A stretch of 64,000 bases of DNA from positions 1 to 64,000 of the forward strand of contig JAHFPV010000004.1 of NCBI GenBank assembly GCA_023266575.1, read 5' to 3'. Position 1 is the first letter of the stretch. The number at the start of each line of letters is the position of its first letter. Of this stretch, positions 54,625-63,869 are shown one piece after another. Origin of the DNA: Sphingobium sp. Lineage in GTDB: Bacteria; Pseudomonadota; Alphaproteobacteria; Sphingomonadales; Sphingomonadaceae. Both the position numbers and the translations under genes were made by a program. Below the pieces are notes generated by a model. It searched no databases. It saw nothing but the letters and a program-made list of their open reading frames with translations, and was not told the origin of the DNA.

Positions 54625-55671
54625 ATGAACCGTGCGCTGATGTTGCGCCTGCACCGTATCATCGGCCTGGCCATGGCGGCGTTTCTGCTGGTGCAGGCGC
54701 TGAGCGGGGCGATGCTGGTCTATCGCGGGCCGCTGGCGCGGCTGATCGATCCGGTCGCGATGACAAGCGGCGGCGTGGGACCAGAGGTTTCAGTCGGCGA
54801 AGCGGTCGTGCAGGCAAACCGGGCGGCGGCGGGCTTTACGGTGACGCGGCTGTTTGCGCCCGATGCGGACGGGGCGACCTGGTTCGCGCAACTGGGCAAT
54901 CGTGACGGCGCGCTACGCTATGCGTCGGTCGATCCCGCGGGCGGCGCAGTGACGCGGTCCGGCAGTGTGTTTGCCTTTCCGGTCGAGGCGGCGCTGCAGA
55001 TCCATTATCGGTTGATGGCGGGCAAGGTGGGCATGGCGGTGGTCATGCTGAACGGCATCGCCTTGCTGGCGATGTTGGCGAGCGGGCTGGCCTATTGGTG
55101 GCCCAAGCGCGGCAAGATGGGCAAGGCGCTGGCGATACGCTGGACGCTGTCGCCCCGATTGGTGCTGCGCCAATGCCATCGTACCGCGGGCGTCGTGCTG
55201 AGTGCGATCCTGCTGTTCATGGCGACGACAGGCCTGTTACTGGCAGTGCCCGAATTATTGGGGAGCGGCGCGGCGAGTGCGCCGTCCGTCGCATCGGCCG
55301 CTGCGATCGACCGCAGCCTGACGCTGGCGCAGACCGCCTTCCCCGATGCCGCATTGCGCGACCTGCGGATCGAGGACGACCGGCTGATCGTCAATTTTCA
55401 TGCGCCGGAGCGTAATGCGCGCGCGATCCATCGTGTCATCGTGACGCTGGCGCAGCCGCGCATCGTCAGCGCAATCCGTGCGGATAACAACAAGGCGCTA
55501 TGGATAACCGTTCTGCCGCTTCATGCGGGCGATGCCTTTGGCGCGGTTGGCAAGGCGCTGCTGTTGGTCGTTGCGCTGGCATGGACCGCGCTGTGCATTT
55601 CCGGCCCTCTTATGTGGTGGCAGGTCCAACGCGCCCGCCGCCCCGCTCCCGCGCGAAAGTCTGTGTCATGA
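54625..55671 (+). CDS. PepSY-associated transmembrane protein
   Basis: A 348-residue inner-membrane protein of the PepSY-TM family with four expected helices: about residues 13-33 (IIGLAMAAFLLVQALSGAML), one near 140-160 (MLNGIALLAMLASGLAYWW), one near 188-210, and a C-terminal one near 305-330. Conserved His residues near helix ends (LHRIIGL, QCHRTAGV) are thought to bind haem, and members reduce ferric siderophores (FoxB/FecR-associated). ATG 54625 lies after CAGAGGG. Translationally coupled (ATGA) to the following dehydrogenase gene. Confidence 0.82.
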   Translation: MNRALMLRLHRIIGLAMAAFLLVQALSGAMLVYRGPLARLIDPVAMTSGGVGPEVSVGEAVVQANRAAAGFTVTRLFAPDADGATWFAQLGNRDGALRYASVDPAGGAVTRSGSVFAFPVEAALQIHYRLMAGKVGMAVVMLNGIALLAMLASGLAYWWPKRGKMGKALAIRWTLSPRLVLRQCHRTAGVVLSAILLFMATTGLLLAVPELLGSGAASAPSVASAAAIDRSLTLAQTAFPDAALRDLRIEDDRLIVNFHAPERNARAIHRVIVTLAQPRIVSAIRADNNKALWITVLPLHAGDAFGAVGKALLLVVALAWTALCISGPLMWWQVQRARRPAPARKSVS

Positions 55672-56594
55672 CCCTGCTCTATACCTCCGACCCCGAACGT
55701 GGCCGCATCTGGCGCGGGATTTTCGCTGATGAAGCGTCGGACATTGGCTTTGCCGATCCGGCGGACGCACCTGACCCCGCCACGATCCGCTATCTGGCCG
55801 CATGGAACCCATCGGTGGAATTGATCGCGACATTGCCCGCACTCGAAGTGCTGTTTTCGATCGGTGCGGGGATCGACCAGTTCGATATGTCGCGCCTGCC
55901 GCCCCATGTCCGCGTTGTACGGATGATCGAGCCGGGGATTGCGCAGGGCATGGTCGAATATGTCACGATGGCGGTGCTGGCGCTGCATCGTAATCTGATC
56001 GAACATGGGATCGCGCAGCGCGAAGGGCGCTGGTCGCCGATCAAGCTGACGCCAGCCAGCCAGCGCCGCATCGGCGTGATGGGGCTGGGCAATCTGGGGC
56101 AGGCGGCGCTGGGGGCATTGCGGCCGTTCGGCTTTCCGCTGTCGGGGTGGAGCCGGTCGGCCCATGCGGTGGAGGGCGTGGATTGTTTTGCGGGCGAGGC
56201 GGCGTTGCCGACGTTCCTGTCAGGCTGCGATATCCTGATTTGCCTGCTGCCGCTGACGGACGAGACGCGCGGCATTTTGTGCCGGGAAACGCTGGCGCAG
56301 CTGCCATCCGGGGCCAGCCTGATCAATGTCGGGCGGGGCGGGCATCTGGTGGAGCAGGATCTGCTGTCTCTGCTGGACGATGGGCATCTGTCGGGCGCGG
56401 TGCTGGACGTGTTCGATCCCGAACCGCTGCCCCAAGGCCATGCTTTCTGGGCGCATCCGCGCATCATCATGACCCCTCATGTCGCCAGCATGACCCGCGC
56501 GGACGGCGCGGCACGCGCGCTGATCGCCAATATCCGCCGCCACCAATCCGGCGTGCCGATGGAGGGCGAAGTCGCGCGTGACCGTGGCTATTGA
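55668..56594 (+). CDS. D-2-hydroxyacid dehydrogenase (glyoxylate/hydroxypyruvate reductase A-like)
   Basis: NAD(P)-dependent reductase of 308 residues in the GhrA branch. Cofactor motif GLGNLGQAAL (about residues 140-149), INVGRGGHLVEQ (active-site Arg is in the LPLTDETRG region), and the catalytic His in MTPHVAS near residue 270. ATG 55668 overlaps the PepSY stop, so it is read on the same message, an odd partner for iron uptake. It more likely belongs functionally with the HAD/FAD/ABC genes downstream (160-nt gap). Confidence 0.85.
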   Translation: MTLLYTSDPERGRIWRGIFADEASDIGFADPADAPDPATIRYLAAWNPSVELIATLPALEVLFSIGAGIDQFDMSRLPPHVRVVRMIEPGIAQGMVEYVTMAVLALHRNLIEHGIAQREGRWSPIKLTPASQRRIGVMGLGNLGQAALGALRPFGFPLSGWSRSAHAVEGVDCFAGEAALPTFLSGCDILICLLPLTDETRGILCRETLAQLPSGASLINVGRGGHLVEQDLLSLLDDGHLSGAVLDVFDPEPLPQGHAFWAHPRIIMTPHVASMTRADGAARALIANIRRHQSGVPMEGEVARDRGY

Positions 56595-56753
56595 GAGCGC
56601 GGCAATCTATGCCGAAAGGGTAGCGATAAAAGCCCCATATATGCGCCCGCGCCCGCAGAAATGGGCTTCATGTTCCGGTGCGCCCATGTCGTAATATGGC
56701 AGTCACATGGCCAACAGGCCGACCGTTAAGAACCCGCAAAGGACGATCAGCCG

Positions 56754-57422
56754 ATGCCCAATTTCCGGCCCAAATATATCAGCTTCGACTGTTATGGCAC
56801 GCTCACCCGTTTCCGCATGACCGAGATGGCGACCGCCTTCATGGCCGATCGCATCGACGCGGAAAAACTGCCCGCCTTCTGCAAGGACTGGAGCGCTTAC
56901 CGTTTCGACCAGGTGATGGGGCCATGGGAACCCTATCAGGAGATCATCCGCAACTCGCTGCGCCGGACGTGCGAGAAGTGGGGTGTGGCTTATGATGAGG
57001 CGGACGCGGACGCCGTTTACAACGCCGTGCCGACCTGGGGACCGCATGACGATGTTGCCGGTGGCCTGTCCAAGATTGGCGACAAGATTCCGCTCGTCAT
57101 CCTGTCCAACGCGATGAACGACCAGATCCATCATAATGTCGGGATGCTGGGCGCGCCGTTCCACGCGGTCTATACCGCGCAGATGGCGCAGGCCTACAAA
57201 CCGCGGATGCAGGCGTTCGAATATATGTTTGATCAGCTTGGCGCGAACCCGGAGGATATGATGCACGTCTCCTCCAGCTTCCGCTACGATCAGAATACGG
57301 CGACCGACCTGCATTTTGGCTGCCGCGTGTTTGTGGGCCGGGGGCATGAGCCGTCCAACCCCTTCTATCGCGACGTGGAAATCCCCCATATCGGTTGCCT
57401 GCCGGCGGTCGTGGGTCTCTGA
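56754..57422 (+). CDS. HAD-superfamily hydrolase, 2-haloacid dehalogenase type II-like
   Basis: A 222-residue HAD-fold hydrolase. The nucleophile is Asp12 in FDCYGT (motif I), motif II Ser is in ILSNAMN, and the motif III Lys is in AYKPRMQAF. It is similar in arrangement to L-2-haloacid dehalogenases, but the usual SSNAWD motif IV is here SSSFRYDQNTATD, so dehalogenation is doubtful; a phosphatase or related carbonyl-hydrolase role is as likely. Followed after 7 nt by the FAD oxidoreductase gene. Confidence 0.8.
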   Translation: MPNFRPKYISFDCYGTLTRFRMTEMATAFMADRIDAEKLPAFCKDWSAYRFDQVMGPWEPYQEIIRNSLRRTCEKWGVAYDEADADAVYNAVPTWGPHDDVAGGLSKIGDKIPLVILSNAMNDQIHHNVGMLGAPFHAVYTAQMAQAYKPRMQAFEYMFDQLGANPEDMMHVSSSFRYDQNTATDLHFGCRVFVGRGHEPSNPFYRDVEIPHIGCLPAVVGL

Positions 57423-57429
57423 TCGTTCG

Positions 57430-58713
57430 ATGAGCGCCTCCCCCCTCTCCTACTGGCTCGCCAGCGCGCCGCCCTTCATGGGCGGGGCGGAGGGCGGGGT
57501 CGACGGGTCGGCCGATGTCGCCATCATCGGCGGCGGCTTTACGGGCCTGTCGGCGGCACTGGCGCTGGCGAAACGCGGCGCGAGCGTCGTGCTGCTGGAG
57601 GCGGGGCAGGTCGTGGGCGAGGCGTCAGGGCGCAATGGCGGCCAGTGCAATAATGGCACCGCGCATGACTATGGTGCATTATCGGCGAAGTTCGGCAAGC
57701 CGGTCGCCAAAGCCTGGTATCGGGCGCATTGCGACGCGGTCGATACGGTCGAGCGGCTGGCGCGCGAGGAAGGCATTGACTGCAACTTCACCCGCTGCGG
57801 TCGGGTGAAGCTGGCGGCCAAGCCCGCCCATTATGACAAGCTGGCGCGCGCGCATGACCTGCTGGCTGCCGAGGTGGACGAGAATGTCCGACTGGTGCCG
57901 CCGGAGCGCATCCGTGAGGAAGTGGGTTCCGACGCTTTCCATGGCGCGCTGATCCAGACGACGAGCGCGCAGATCCATCCTGCCCGGTTCGGGGTGGGGC
58001 TGGCCGAGGCGGCGGCGCGGGCCGGGGCGCGGATTTACGAGGGTGCCGAGGTTACCGGGCTTGACCGGACGGCTGACGGATGGCGGGTGACGTCATCGCG
58101 CGGGATCGTCAGCGCGAAACAGGTGCTGGTCGCGACCGGCGGGGCGCCTGCGGCTGCACCGTTCGGTTTCTTTCGTCGCAGGATCGTGTCGGTCGGCAGT
58201 TTCGTGGTCGCCACGGAGCCGCTGGACGACGGGCTGATCGATCGGTTGCTGCCGGGGCGGCGCAATTATGTGACCAGCAAGAATATCGGCAATTATTTCC
58301 GCCTGGCCCCCGACAATCGCCTGATCTTCGGCGGGCGGGCGCGCTTTGCGATCAGCGATCCCCGATCCGACATGAAGAGCGGGCGCATCCTTGAAGACAC
58401 GCTGGGCGCAATTTTCCCGGCGCTGAAGGGCGTGGGCATCGACCATGTATGGGGCGGGATGGTGGACCTGACCGCCGACCGCCTGCCGCGTGCAGGCGAG
58501 ACGGACGGGCTGTATTATTCCATGGGCTATAGCGGCCATGGCGTGCAGATGGCGACCCATATGGGGCAACAGATGGCCCGCGTGATGAGCGGCGAGCCGG
58601 ACGCCAATCCTTGGGGACATCTCGACTGGCCGAGCGTGCCGGGGCATTTCGGCAAGCCATGGTTCCTGCCGCTGGTGGGGCTATGGTATAAATGGCAGGA
58701 TGTGATCCATTGA
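57430..58713 (+). CDS. FAD-dependent amine/amino-acid oxidoreductase (DAO family)
   Basis: A 427-residue flavoprotein of the D-amino-acid-oxidase/glycine-oxidase fold, similar to gamma-glutamylputrescine oxidoreductase (PuuB). The dinucleotide-binding motif IIGGGFTGLSAAL (about residues 33-45), EASGRNGGQCNNGT (covalent or close FAD site region) and the C-terminal YSMGYSGHGVQMATHMGQQMA are typical. ATG 57430 gives the family N-terminus. Its stop overlaps the substrate-binding protein start (ATGA). With an importer and a (2Fe-2S) protein in one operon, it likely oxidises an imported N-substituted amino acid or polyamine. Confidence 0.84.
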   Translation: MSASPLSYWLASAPPFMGGAEGGVDGSADVAIIGGGFTGLSAALALAKRGASVVLLEAGQVVGEASGRNGGQCNNGTAHDYGALSAKFGKPVAKAWYRAHCDAVDTVERLAREEGIDCNFTRCGRVKLAAKPAHYDKLARAHDLLAAEVDENVRLVPPERIREEVGSDAFHGALIQTTSAQIHPARFGVGLAEAAARAGARIYEGAEVTGLDRTADGWRVTSSRGIVSAKQVLVATGGAPAAAPFGFFRRRIVSVGSFVVATEPLDDGLIDRLLPGRRNYVTSKNIGNYFRLAPDNRLIFGGRARFAISDPRSDMKSGRILEDTLGAIFPALKGVGIDHVWGGMVDLTADRLPRAGETDGLYYSMGYSGHGVQMATHMGQQMARVMSGEPDANPWGHLDWPSVPGHFGKPWFLPLVGLWYKWQDVIH

Positions 58714-60254
58714 TGGACGGTCAGCCGCCTTTTTCGCGCCGCGAGATGATCGGTGCCGGGCTAGGGCTGGGCGCGGGGCTGTTATTGCCCGATGGCGCGC
58801 TGGCGGCGAGCAAGCCCCGCGTCGGTGGGCGCATCCGCGTGGCGAGCCTGTCCAGCTCGACCGCCGATACGCTCGATCCGGCCAAGGGTGCGCTGTCGAC
58901 CGACTATGTGCGCCATTATATGTTTTACAGCGGGCTGACCCAGCTCGACCGCAATCTCGTCCCCCGTCCTGCGCTGGCGGAGCGGATGGAGAGCGCGGAC
59001 CAGATCAACTGGCATATACGGTTGCGCAGGGGCGTAACCTTCCATAACGGCGCGGAGCTGACCGCCGCCGATGTGGTCTGGTCGCTGCTGCGGCACAAGG
59101 ATGCGGCCACCGGGTCCAAGATGGCGCAGATTGCCGAGCAATTTGCGCAGGTGAAGGCAAAGGGGCGGCATGATCTGACCATCCGCCTGACCGGACCCAA
59201 TGCCGATCTGCCGACCATATTGGCGCAATCCCATTTCCTGATCCTGCGTGCGGGAACGCGCGATTTTCGAACGGCCAACGGCACCGGTCCCTATCTGTGC
59301 GCGCAGTTCCGGCCCGGCGTGCGGACGCTGGCGCGGCGCAACCCCAATTTCTGGAAGCCGGGCAAACCCTATCTGGATGAGATCGAGCTGATCGGCATTC
59401 CCGACGAGGTCAGCCGGGTCAATGCGCTGCTGTCGGGCGACGTGCATCTGGTGATTGCGGTCAATCCGCGATCGACCAAGCGGATCATGGCGTCGCGTGG
59501 CCATGGCCTGCTGGAAACCCAATCGGGCCTCTACACCAACCTCATCATGCGGCAGGACCAGCTGCCGACAGGCAACCCGCATTTTGTCGCGGCGATGAAA
59601 TATCTGCTCGACCGACCACTGATCAAGCGGGCGCTCTATCGCGGCTATGCGACGATCGGCAATGATCATCCGATCCCGCCATTCCACCCCTATTATCGCG
59701 CCGACTTACCCCAGACGAGCCTGGATCTGGACAAGGCGAAATGGCATTTGCAGCGGGCGGGCCTGACCGGCGTGCGGCTGCCGGTCTATGCGTCGCCCGC
59801 CGCTGACGGATCGGTCGACATGGCGTCGATCTTGCAGGAATATGGGTCGCGCGTCGGCTTGAAGCTGGCGGTCAATCGGGTGCCGGGCGATGGATATTGG
59901 TCGACCCACTGGATGAAACATCCGCTGGGCTTCGGCAACACCAACCCGCGCCCGACCGCCGACCTGCTGTTCAGCCTGTTCTACAAGTCCGACGCCGCCT
60001 GGAACGAGAGCGGGTGGAAAAATCCGCGCTTCGACCGGCTGTTGCTGGAGGCGCGGGGCGAGGCGGATCAGGCGAGGCGCAAGCAGCTTTATGGCGAAAT
60101 GCAGGGGCTGGTGCGCAGCCATTGCGGCGTCGGCATCCCAGTATTCATCAGCCTGATCGACGGCTATGACCGGCGGTTGAAGGGGCTATATCCTGTGTCG
60201 CTGGGTGGGTTGATGGGCTATCAATTTGCCGAACATGTGTGGTGGGAAGGCTGA
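58713..60254 (+). CDS. ABC transporter substrate-binding protein, family 5
   Basis: Periplasmic solute-binding protein of 513 residues (oligopeptide/dipeptide/nickel class). The twin-arginine signal SRREMIGAGLGLGAGLLL is unusual: most family-5 proteins use Sec. Family motif NWHIRLRRGVTFHNGAELTAADVVWSL is visible near residues 91-118. Overlaps the FAD gene (ATGA) and the first permease (ATG in its stop). Ligand unknown; the neighbouring oxidoreductase suggests an opine, peptide or amine-type compound. Confidence 0.87.
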   Translation: MDGQPPFSRREMIGAGLGLGAGLLLPDGALAASKPRVGGRIRVASLSSSTADTLDPAKGALSTDYVRHYMFYSGLTQLDRNLVPRPALAERMESADQINWHIRLRRGVTFHNGAELTAADVVWSLLRHKDAATGSKMAQIAEQFAQVKAKGRHDLTIRLTGPNADLPTILAQSHFLILRAGTRDFRTANGTGPYLCAQFRPGVRTLARRNPNFWKPGKPYLDEIELIGIPDEVSRVNALLSGDVHLVIAVNPRSTKRIMASRGHGLLETQSGLYTNLIMRQDQLPTGNPHFVAAMKYLLDRPLIKRALYRGYATIGNDHPIPPFHPYYRADLPQTSLDLDKAKWHLQRAGLTGVRLPVYASPAADGSVDMASILQEYGSRVGLKLAVNRVPGDGYWSTHWMKHPLGFGNTNPRPTADLLFSLFYKSDAAWNESGWKNPRFDRLLLEARGEADQARRKQLYGEMQGLVRSHCGVGIPVFISLIDGYDRRLKGLYPVSLGGLMGYQFAEHVWWEG

Positions 60255-61234
60255 TGGCGGGCGCATCCACCCGAAGCGGTATGAGCGCCGCGCTGACATT
60301 GATCGGCAAGCGCTTTGCATCGTCGCTGCTGACGCTGCTGCTGGTGTCGATGACGATCTTCGTAATCGCGCAACTGCTGCCCGGCGACGCGGCGCAGGAA
60401 GCACTGGGGCAGAGCGCCACGCCCGAACAGGTCGCGGCATTGCGCCATGAAATGGGCCTCGATCGCCCGGCCCATGTCCGTTATGTCAGCTGGCTGGCGG
60501 GCATGGTCAGCGGCGATCCGGGCCAGTCTCTGGTCGCCAATATGCCGGTGTCCGAGGTGATTGCCGAGCGGCTGCCCAACAGCCTGTTGCTGGCCGCACT
60601 GAGCGCACTGGTCGCGTTGCCGGTCGCGCTTGCGATCGGCATTGGCTCTGCGATGAACCGGGGCGGGCGGATCGACCGGGCGCTCAATATCGTCACGCTG
60701 TCGATGGTGGCGGTGCCGGAATTTCTGGTGGCGACGATCGCGGTGTTGATCTTTTCGGTGAAGCTGCGCTGGTTGCCCTCCATCGCAATGGCATCGAGCG
60801 ATATGGGATGGGGTGATTATCTGCGCGGGGTCGCCATGCCGATCCTGACGCTGAGCGTCATCGTCATCGCGCAAATGGCGCGAATGACGCGGGCGGCGGT
60901 GATCGACCAGATGGACCGGCCCTATGTCGAAATGGCAGTGCTGAAAGGCGTTGCGCCGGTCAGGATCGTGCTGCGGCACATCATGCCCAATGCGATTGCG
61001 CCGATCGTCAATGCGATGGCGCTCAGCCTATCCTACCTGCTGGGCGGGGCGGTGATCGTGGAAACCATCTTCAACTATCCGGGGCTTGCCAGCCTGATGG
61101 TCAATGCCGTGACCAGCCGCGACATGCCGCTGTTGCAGGCGTGCGCGATGATTTTCTGCGCCGCCTATCTCATCCTGATGCTGATCGCCGATGTCACCGC
61201 GATCCTGGCCAACCCCAGGCTGCGGGCGCAATGA
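60254..61234 (+). CDS. ABC transporter permease (DppB type)
   Basis: Inner-membrane permease of 326 residues with six predicted helices, BPD_transp_1 domain. N-terminal helix LLTLLLVSMTIFVIAQLLPGDAA and the EAA-loop region near residue 225 (AVLKGVAPVRIVLRHIMPNAIAP). ATG overlaps the previous stop by 1 nt, and its stop overlaps the next permease by 4 nt. Confidence 0.88.
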   Translation: MAGASTRSGMSAALTLIGKRFASSLLTLLLVSMTIFVIAQLLPGDAAQEALGQSATPEQVAALRHEMGLDRPAHVRYVSWLAGMVSGDPGQSLVANMPVSEVIAERLPNSLLLAALSALVALPVALAIGIGSAMNRGGRIDRALNIVTLSMVAVPEFLVATIAVLIFSVKLRWLPSIAMASSDMGWGDYLRGVAMPILTLSVIVIAQMARMTRAAVIDQMDRPYVEMAVLKGVAPVRIVLRHIMPNAIAPIVNAMALSLSYLLGGAVIVETIFNYPGLASLMVNAVTSRDMPLLQACAMIFCAAYLILMLIADVTAILANPRLRAQ

Positions 61235-62064
61235 TGGGTAATGCTTTTCAACGGGCTAAAGCCCTGCCGCTGTCGGGCAAGGTGGGACTGGCGCTGGTCA
61301 TCTTCTGGCTGGCTGTCGCTCTGTTCGGGCCGATGCTGGCCCCCTATCCGGTCGGCGCTTTCGTCGCCTATGACGTGTTCGACGCCCAGTCGGCCAAGCA
61401 CTGGCTGGGCAGCGACTATCTGGGCCGCGATGTGCTGAGCCGGTTGCTGTCAGGCGCGCGCTATACGGTGGGGCTGGCGGCAGCGGCGGCGTTGCTGGCC
61501 AGCACGACCGGCACGGCGCTGGCGCTGACGGCGGCGGTGGGTGGCTCCAAAGTCGATGAACCACTGTCGCGCTTCATGGACATGCTGATTTCGATCCCGT
61601 CCAAGATATTCTCGCTGGTGCTGGTCGCGGCGTTCGGATCGTCGCTGGGGTTGCTGCTGCTGATCGCGGCCTTCACCTATGTGCCGGGCAATTACCGGAT
61701 CGCGCGGGCATTGGCGGTCAATCTGGCGCAGATGGATTATGTGCAGGTGGCGCGGGCGCGCGGCGAGGGGCGCTTCCATATCGCCATCGCCGAAATTTTG
61801 CCCAATATGATCCACCCGCTGCTGGCCGATTTTGGCTTGCGTTTCGTGTTCATCGTGCTGCTGCTGTCGGGGCTGTCGTTCCTCGGCCTTGGCGTACAAC
61901 CGCCGGACGCCGATCTGGGGTCGCTGGTGCGCGAGAATATTTCGGGGCTGGGCGAAGGCGCGCTGGCGATTTTGGCACCCGCCGTGGCGATTGCGACGCT
62001 GACCGTCGGAGTGAACCTGTTGATCGACGCAATCGGCTTTTCGGGCAAGGGGAAAGGCCGATGA
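61231..62064 (+). CDS. ABC transporter permease (DppC type)
   Basis: Second permease of the importer, 277 residues, with the N-terminal helix (VGLALVIFWLAVALFGPMLA), the DppC-type opening HWLGSDYLGRDVLSRLLSGAR and the EAA loop (ARARGEGRFHIAIAEILPNMIHP). Paired with the DppB-type permease to form the channel. ATG at 61231 overlaps the preceding stop; its stop overlaps the ATPase ATG (ATGA). Confidence 0.88.
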   Translation: MMGNAFQRAKALPLSGKVGLALVIFWLAVALFGPMLAPYPVGAFVAYDVFDAQSAKHWLGSDYLGRDVLSRLLSGARYTVGLAAAAALLASTTGTALALTAAVGGSKVDEPLSRFMDMLISIPSKIFSLVLVAAFGSSLGLLLLIAAFTYVPGNYRIARALAVNLAQMDYVQVARARGEGRFHIAIAEILPNMIHPLLADFGLRFVFIVLLLSGLSFLGLGVQPPDADLGSLVRENISGLGEGALAILAPAVAIATLTVGVNLLIDAIGFSGKGKGR

Positions 62065-63869
62065 GTGAGGCTCCTCACGTCGAGGTAAAAGGCCTGACCG
62101 TCACCGCGCGCAATGCGGCGGGGGAGATATTCCCGATCGTCAGCGGCATTGATTTTGCGTTGCAACGCGGCGAAGTGCTGGCGCTGATCGGCGAGAGCGG
62201 ATCGGGCAAGACGACGATCGCGCTCACCCTGCTGGGCCATGCGCGGCCCGGCGCGACGATTGCAGGCGGATCGATCCGCGTGGGCGAGCGTGACCTGACC
62301 AAGCTGGATCGCAGCGCGCTGGCGCAACTGCGCGGCAATCGCATCGCCTATATCGCGCAGAGCGCGGCGTCCGCCTTCAACCCGTCGCGCACTATCATGG
62401 ATCAGGTGATCGAACCCGCGCTGATCCATGACCTGATGCCGCGTGCGCAGGCGGAGACCAAGGCGGTCGAGCTGTTCCGCGCGCTCGCTTTGCCCTTTCC
62501 CGACACGATCGGCGCGCGCTATCCGCATCAATTGTCCGGCGGGCAGTTGCAGCGGCTGATGGCGGCGATGGCGCTGATCACTGACCCCGAACTGGTGATA
62601 TTGGATGAGCCGACCACGGCGCTGGACGTAACCACGCAGATCGAGGTGCTGCGCGCATTCAAGGCGGTGGTGCTGGAACGCGGCGCGACGGCCATCTATG
62701 TGTCGCATGATCTGGCGGTCGTCGCCCAGATGGCGGACCAGATTGTGGTGCTGAGCCAGGGACGCATCCGCGAGGCCGGGGCGGCAGCGCAGATCCTCCA
62801 CGCGCCTGCCGACGACTATACCAAAACGCTGATGGCGGCGGCGCGGCCCGCGATCCGCCCAGCGCCCGAAAAAATCGCCCTGCCCGCTGCGCCGCTGCTG
62901 GAAATTCGTGGGCTGACGGCGGGTTATGGCAAGATCGGCAAGGACGGCCGACCGCGCATTCCGGTGTTGCGCGACATCAACCTGACGATCGAGCGCGGCG
63001 CGACCTTAGGCGTGATCGGCGAAAGCGGGTCGGGCAAATCGACCATCGCGCGGGTCATCGCCGGGTTGCTGCCGCCCGCCAGCGGGCAAGTGCTGCTGGA
63101 TGGTGAGGCTCTGCCGCCGGGGTTGCAGGGGCGCAGCCGCGACCAGTTTCGCCGGGTGCAGCTGGTATTCCAGAATGCCGACACGGCGCTTAATCCCGCG
63201 CATAGCGTCGGGCGGATATTGGCGCGACCGCTGGCCTTTTACCATGGCCTGAAAGGCAATGCTGCGCGGATGCGGGTGCTGGAGTTGCTGGACCTTATTC
63301 GCCTGCCAGCGACGCTGATCGACCGACCGATCGGCGGCCTGTCGGGTGGACAGAAGCAGCGGATCAATCTGGCGCGCGCGCTCGCGGCCGATCCGCAGCT
63401 GATCCTGTGCGACGAGGTGACGTCGGCGCTCGATACGGTAGTCGGTGCGGCGATATTGGAGCTGATGGCGGAGTTGCGCCGGGAATTGGGTATCGCGACC
63501 ATGTTCATCAGCCATGACATTTCGACGGTGCGGGCGATTTGCGACGACATCCTCGTCCTTTATTCCGGCACGATGGTGGAGACGGGACCGCGCGCCGCTT
63601 TCGGGGTTGCGCCCTTCCATCCTTACACCGACCTGCTGATCGGGTCCGTGCCGGAAATGCGCGCGGGCTGGCTGGAGGAAAGCCATGCCGGGGCCGCGCC
63701 ACCGCCGATCGGGGAGACAGGCGATCATCCCGACCTGTGCCGTTTCCAGCCGCGTTGCGCCGCGCGGGTGGATGGGCTGTGCAACACCACCCCCCCGCCC
63801 CGCCGCCCGCTGGCTAAGGGCAGCCAGATATTGTGCCATCATGGAGATGAAAGCTTGTGTCCCTTATGA
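62061..63869 (+). CDS. Fused ABC-importer ATPase (DppD-DppF type)
   Basis: A 602-residue protein with two complete ATPase domains. Domain 1: Walker A GESGSGKTT (residues 40-48), signature LSGGQLQR, Walker B VILDEPTTALD. Domain 2: GESGSGKST, LSGGQKQR, LILCDEVTSALD. The C-terminal tail has the Cys-rich pattern DLCRFQPRC...GLCNTTP...ILCHH seen in oligopeptide-importer ATPases, which can carry an Fe-S cluster. The fusion replaces two separate DppD and DppF genes. Its stop overlaps the next gene start. Confidence 0.9.
   Translation: MSEAPHVEVKGLTVTARNAAGEIFPIVSGIDFALQRGEVLALIGESGSGKTTIALTLLGHARPGATIAGGSIRVGERDLTKLDRSALAQLRGNRIAYIAQSAASAFNPSRTIMDQVIEPALIHDLMPRAQAETKAVELFRALALPFPDTIGARYPHQLSGGQLQRLMAAMALITDPELVILDEPTTALDVTTQIEVLRAFKAVVLERGATAIYVSHDLAVVAQMADQIVVLSQGRIREAGAAAQILHAPADDYTKTLMAAARPAIRPAPEKIALPAAPLLEIRGLTAGYGKIGKDGRPRIPVLRDINLTIERGATLGVIGESGSGKSTIARVIAGLLPPASGQVLLDGEALPPGLQGRSRDQFRRVQLVFQNADTALNPAHSVGRILARPLAFYHGLKGNAARMRVLELLDLIRLPATLIDRPIGGLSGGQKQRINLARALAADPQLILCDEVTSALDTVVGAAILELMAELRRELGIATMFISHDISTVRAICDDILVLYSGTMVETGPRAAFGVAPFHPYTDLLIGSVPEMRAGWLEESHAGAAPPPIGETGDHPDLCRFQPRCAARVDGLCNTTPPPRRPLAKGSQILCHHGDESLCPL

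Noticed and set aside
56754..57422. True haloacid dehalogenase
   Set aside because: The fold and Asp12 fit, but the usual SSNAWD motif is changed to SSSFRYD, and no other dehalogenation genes are near.
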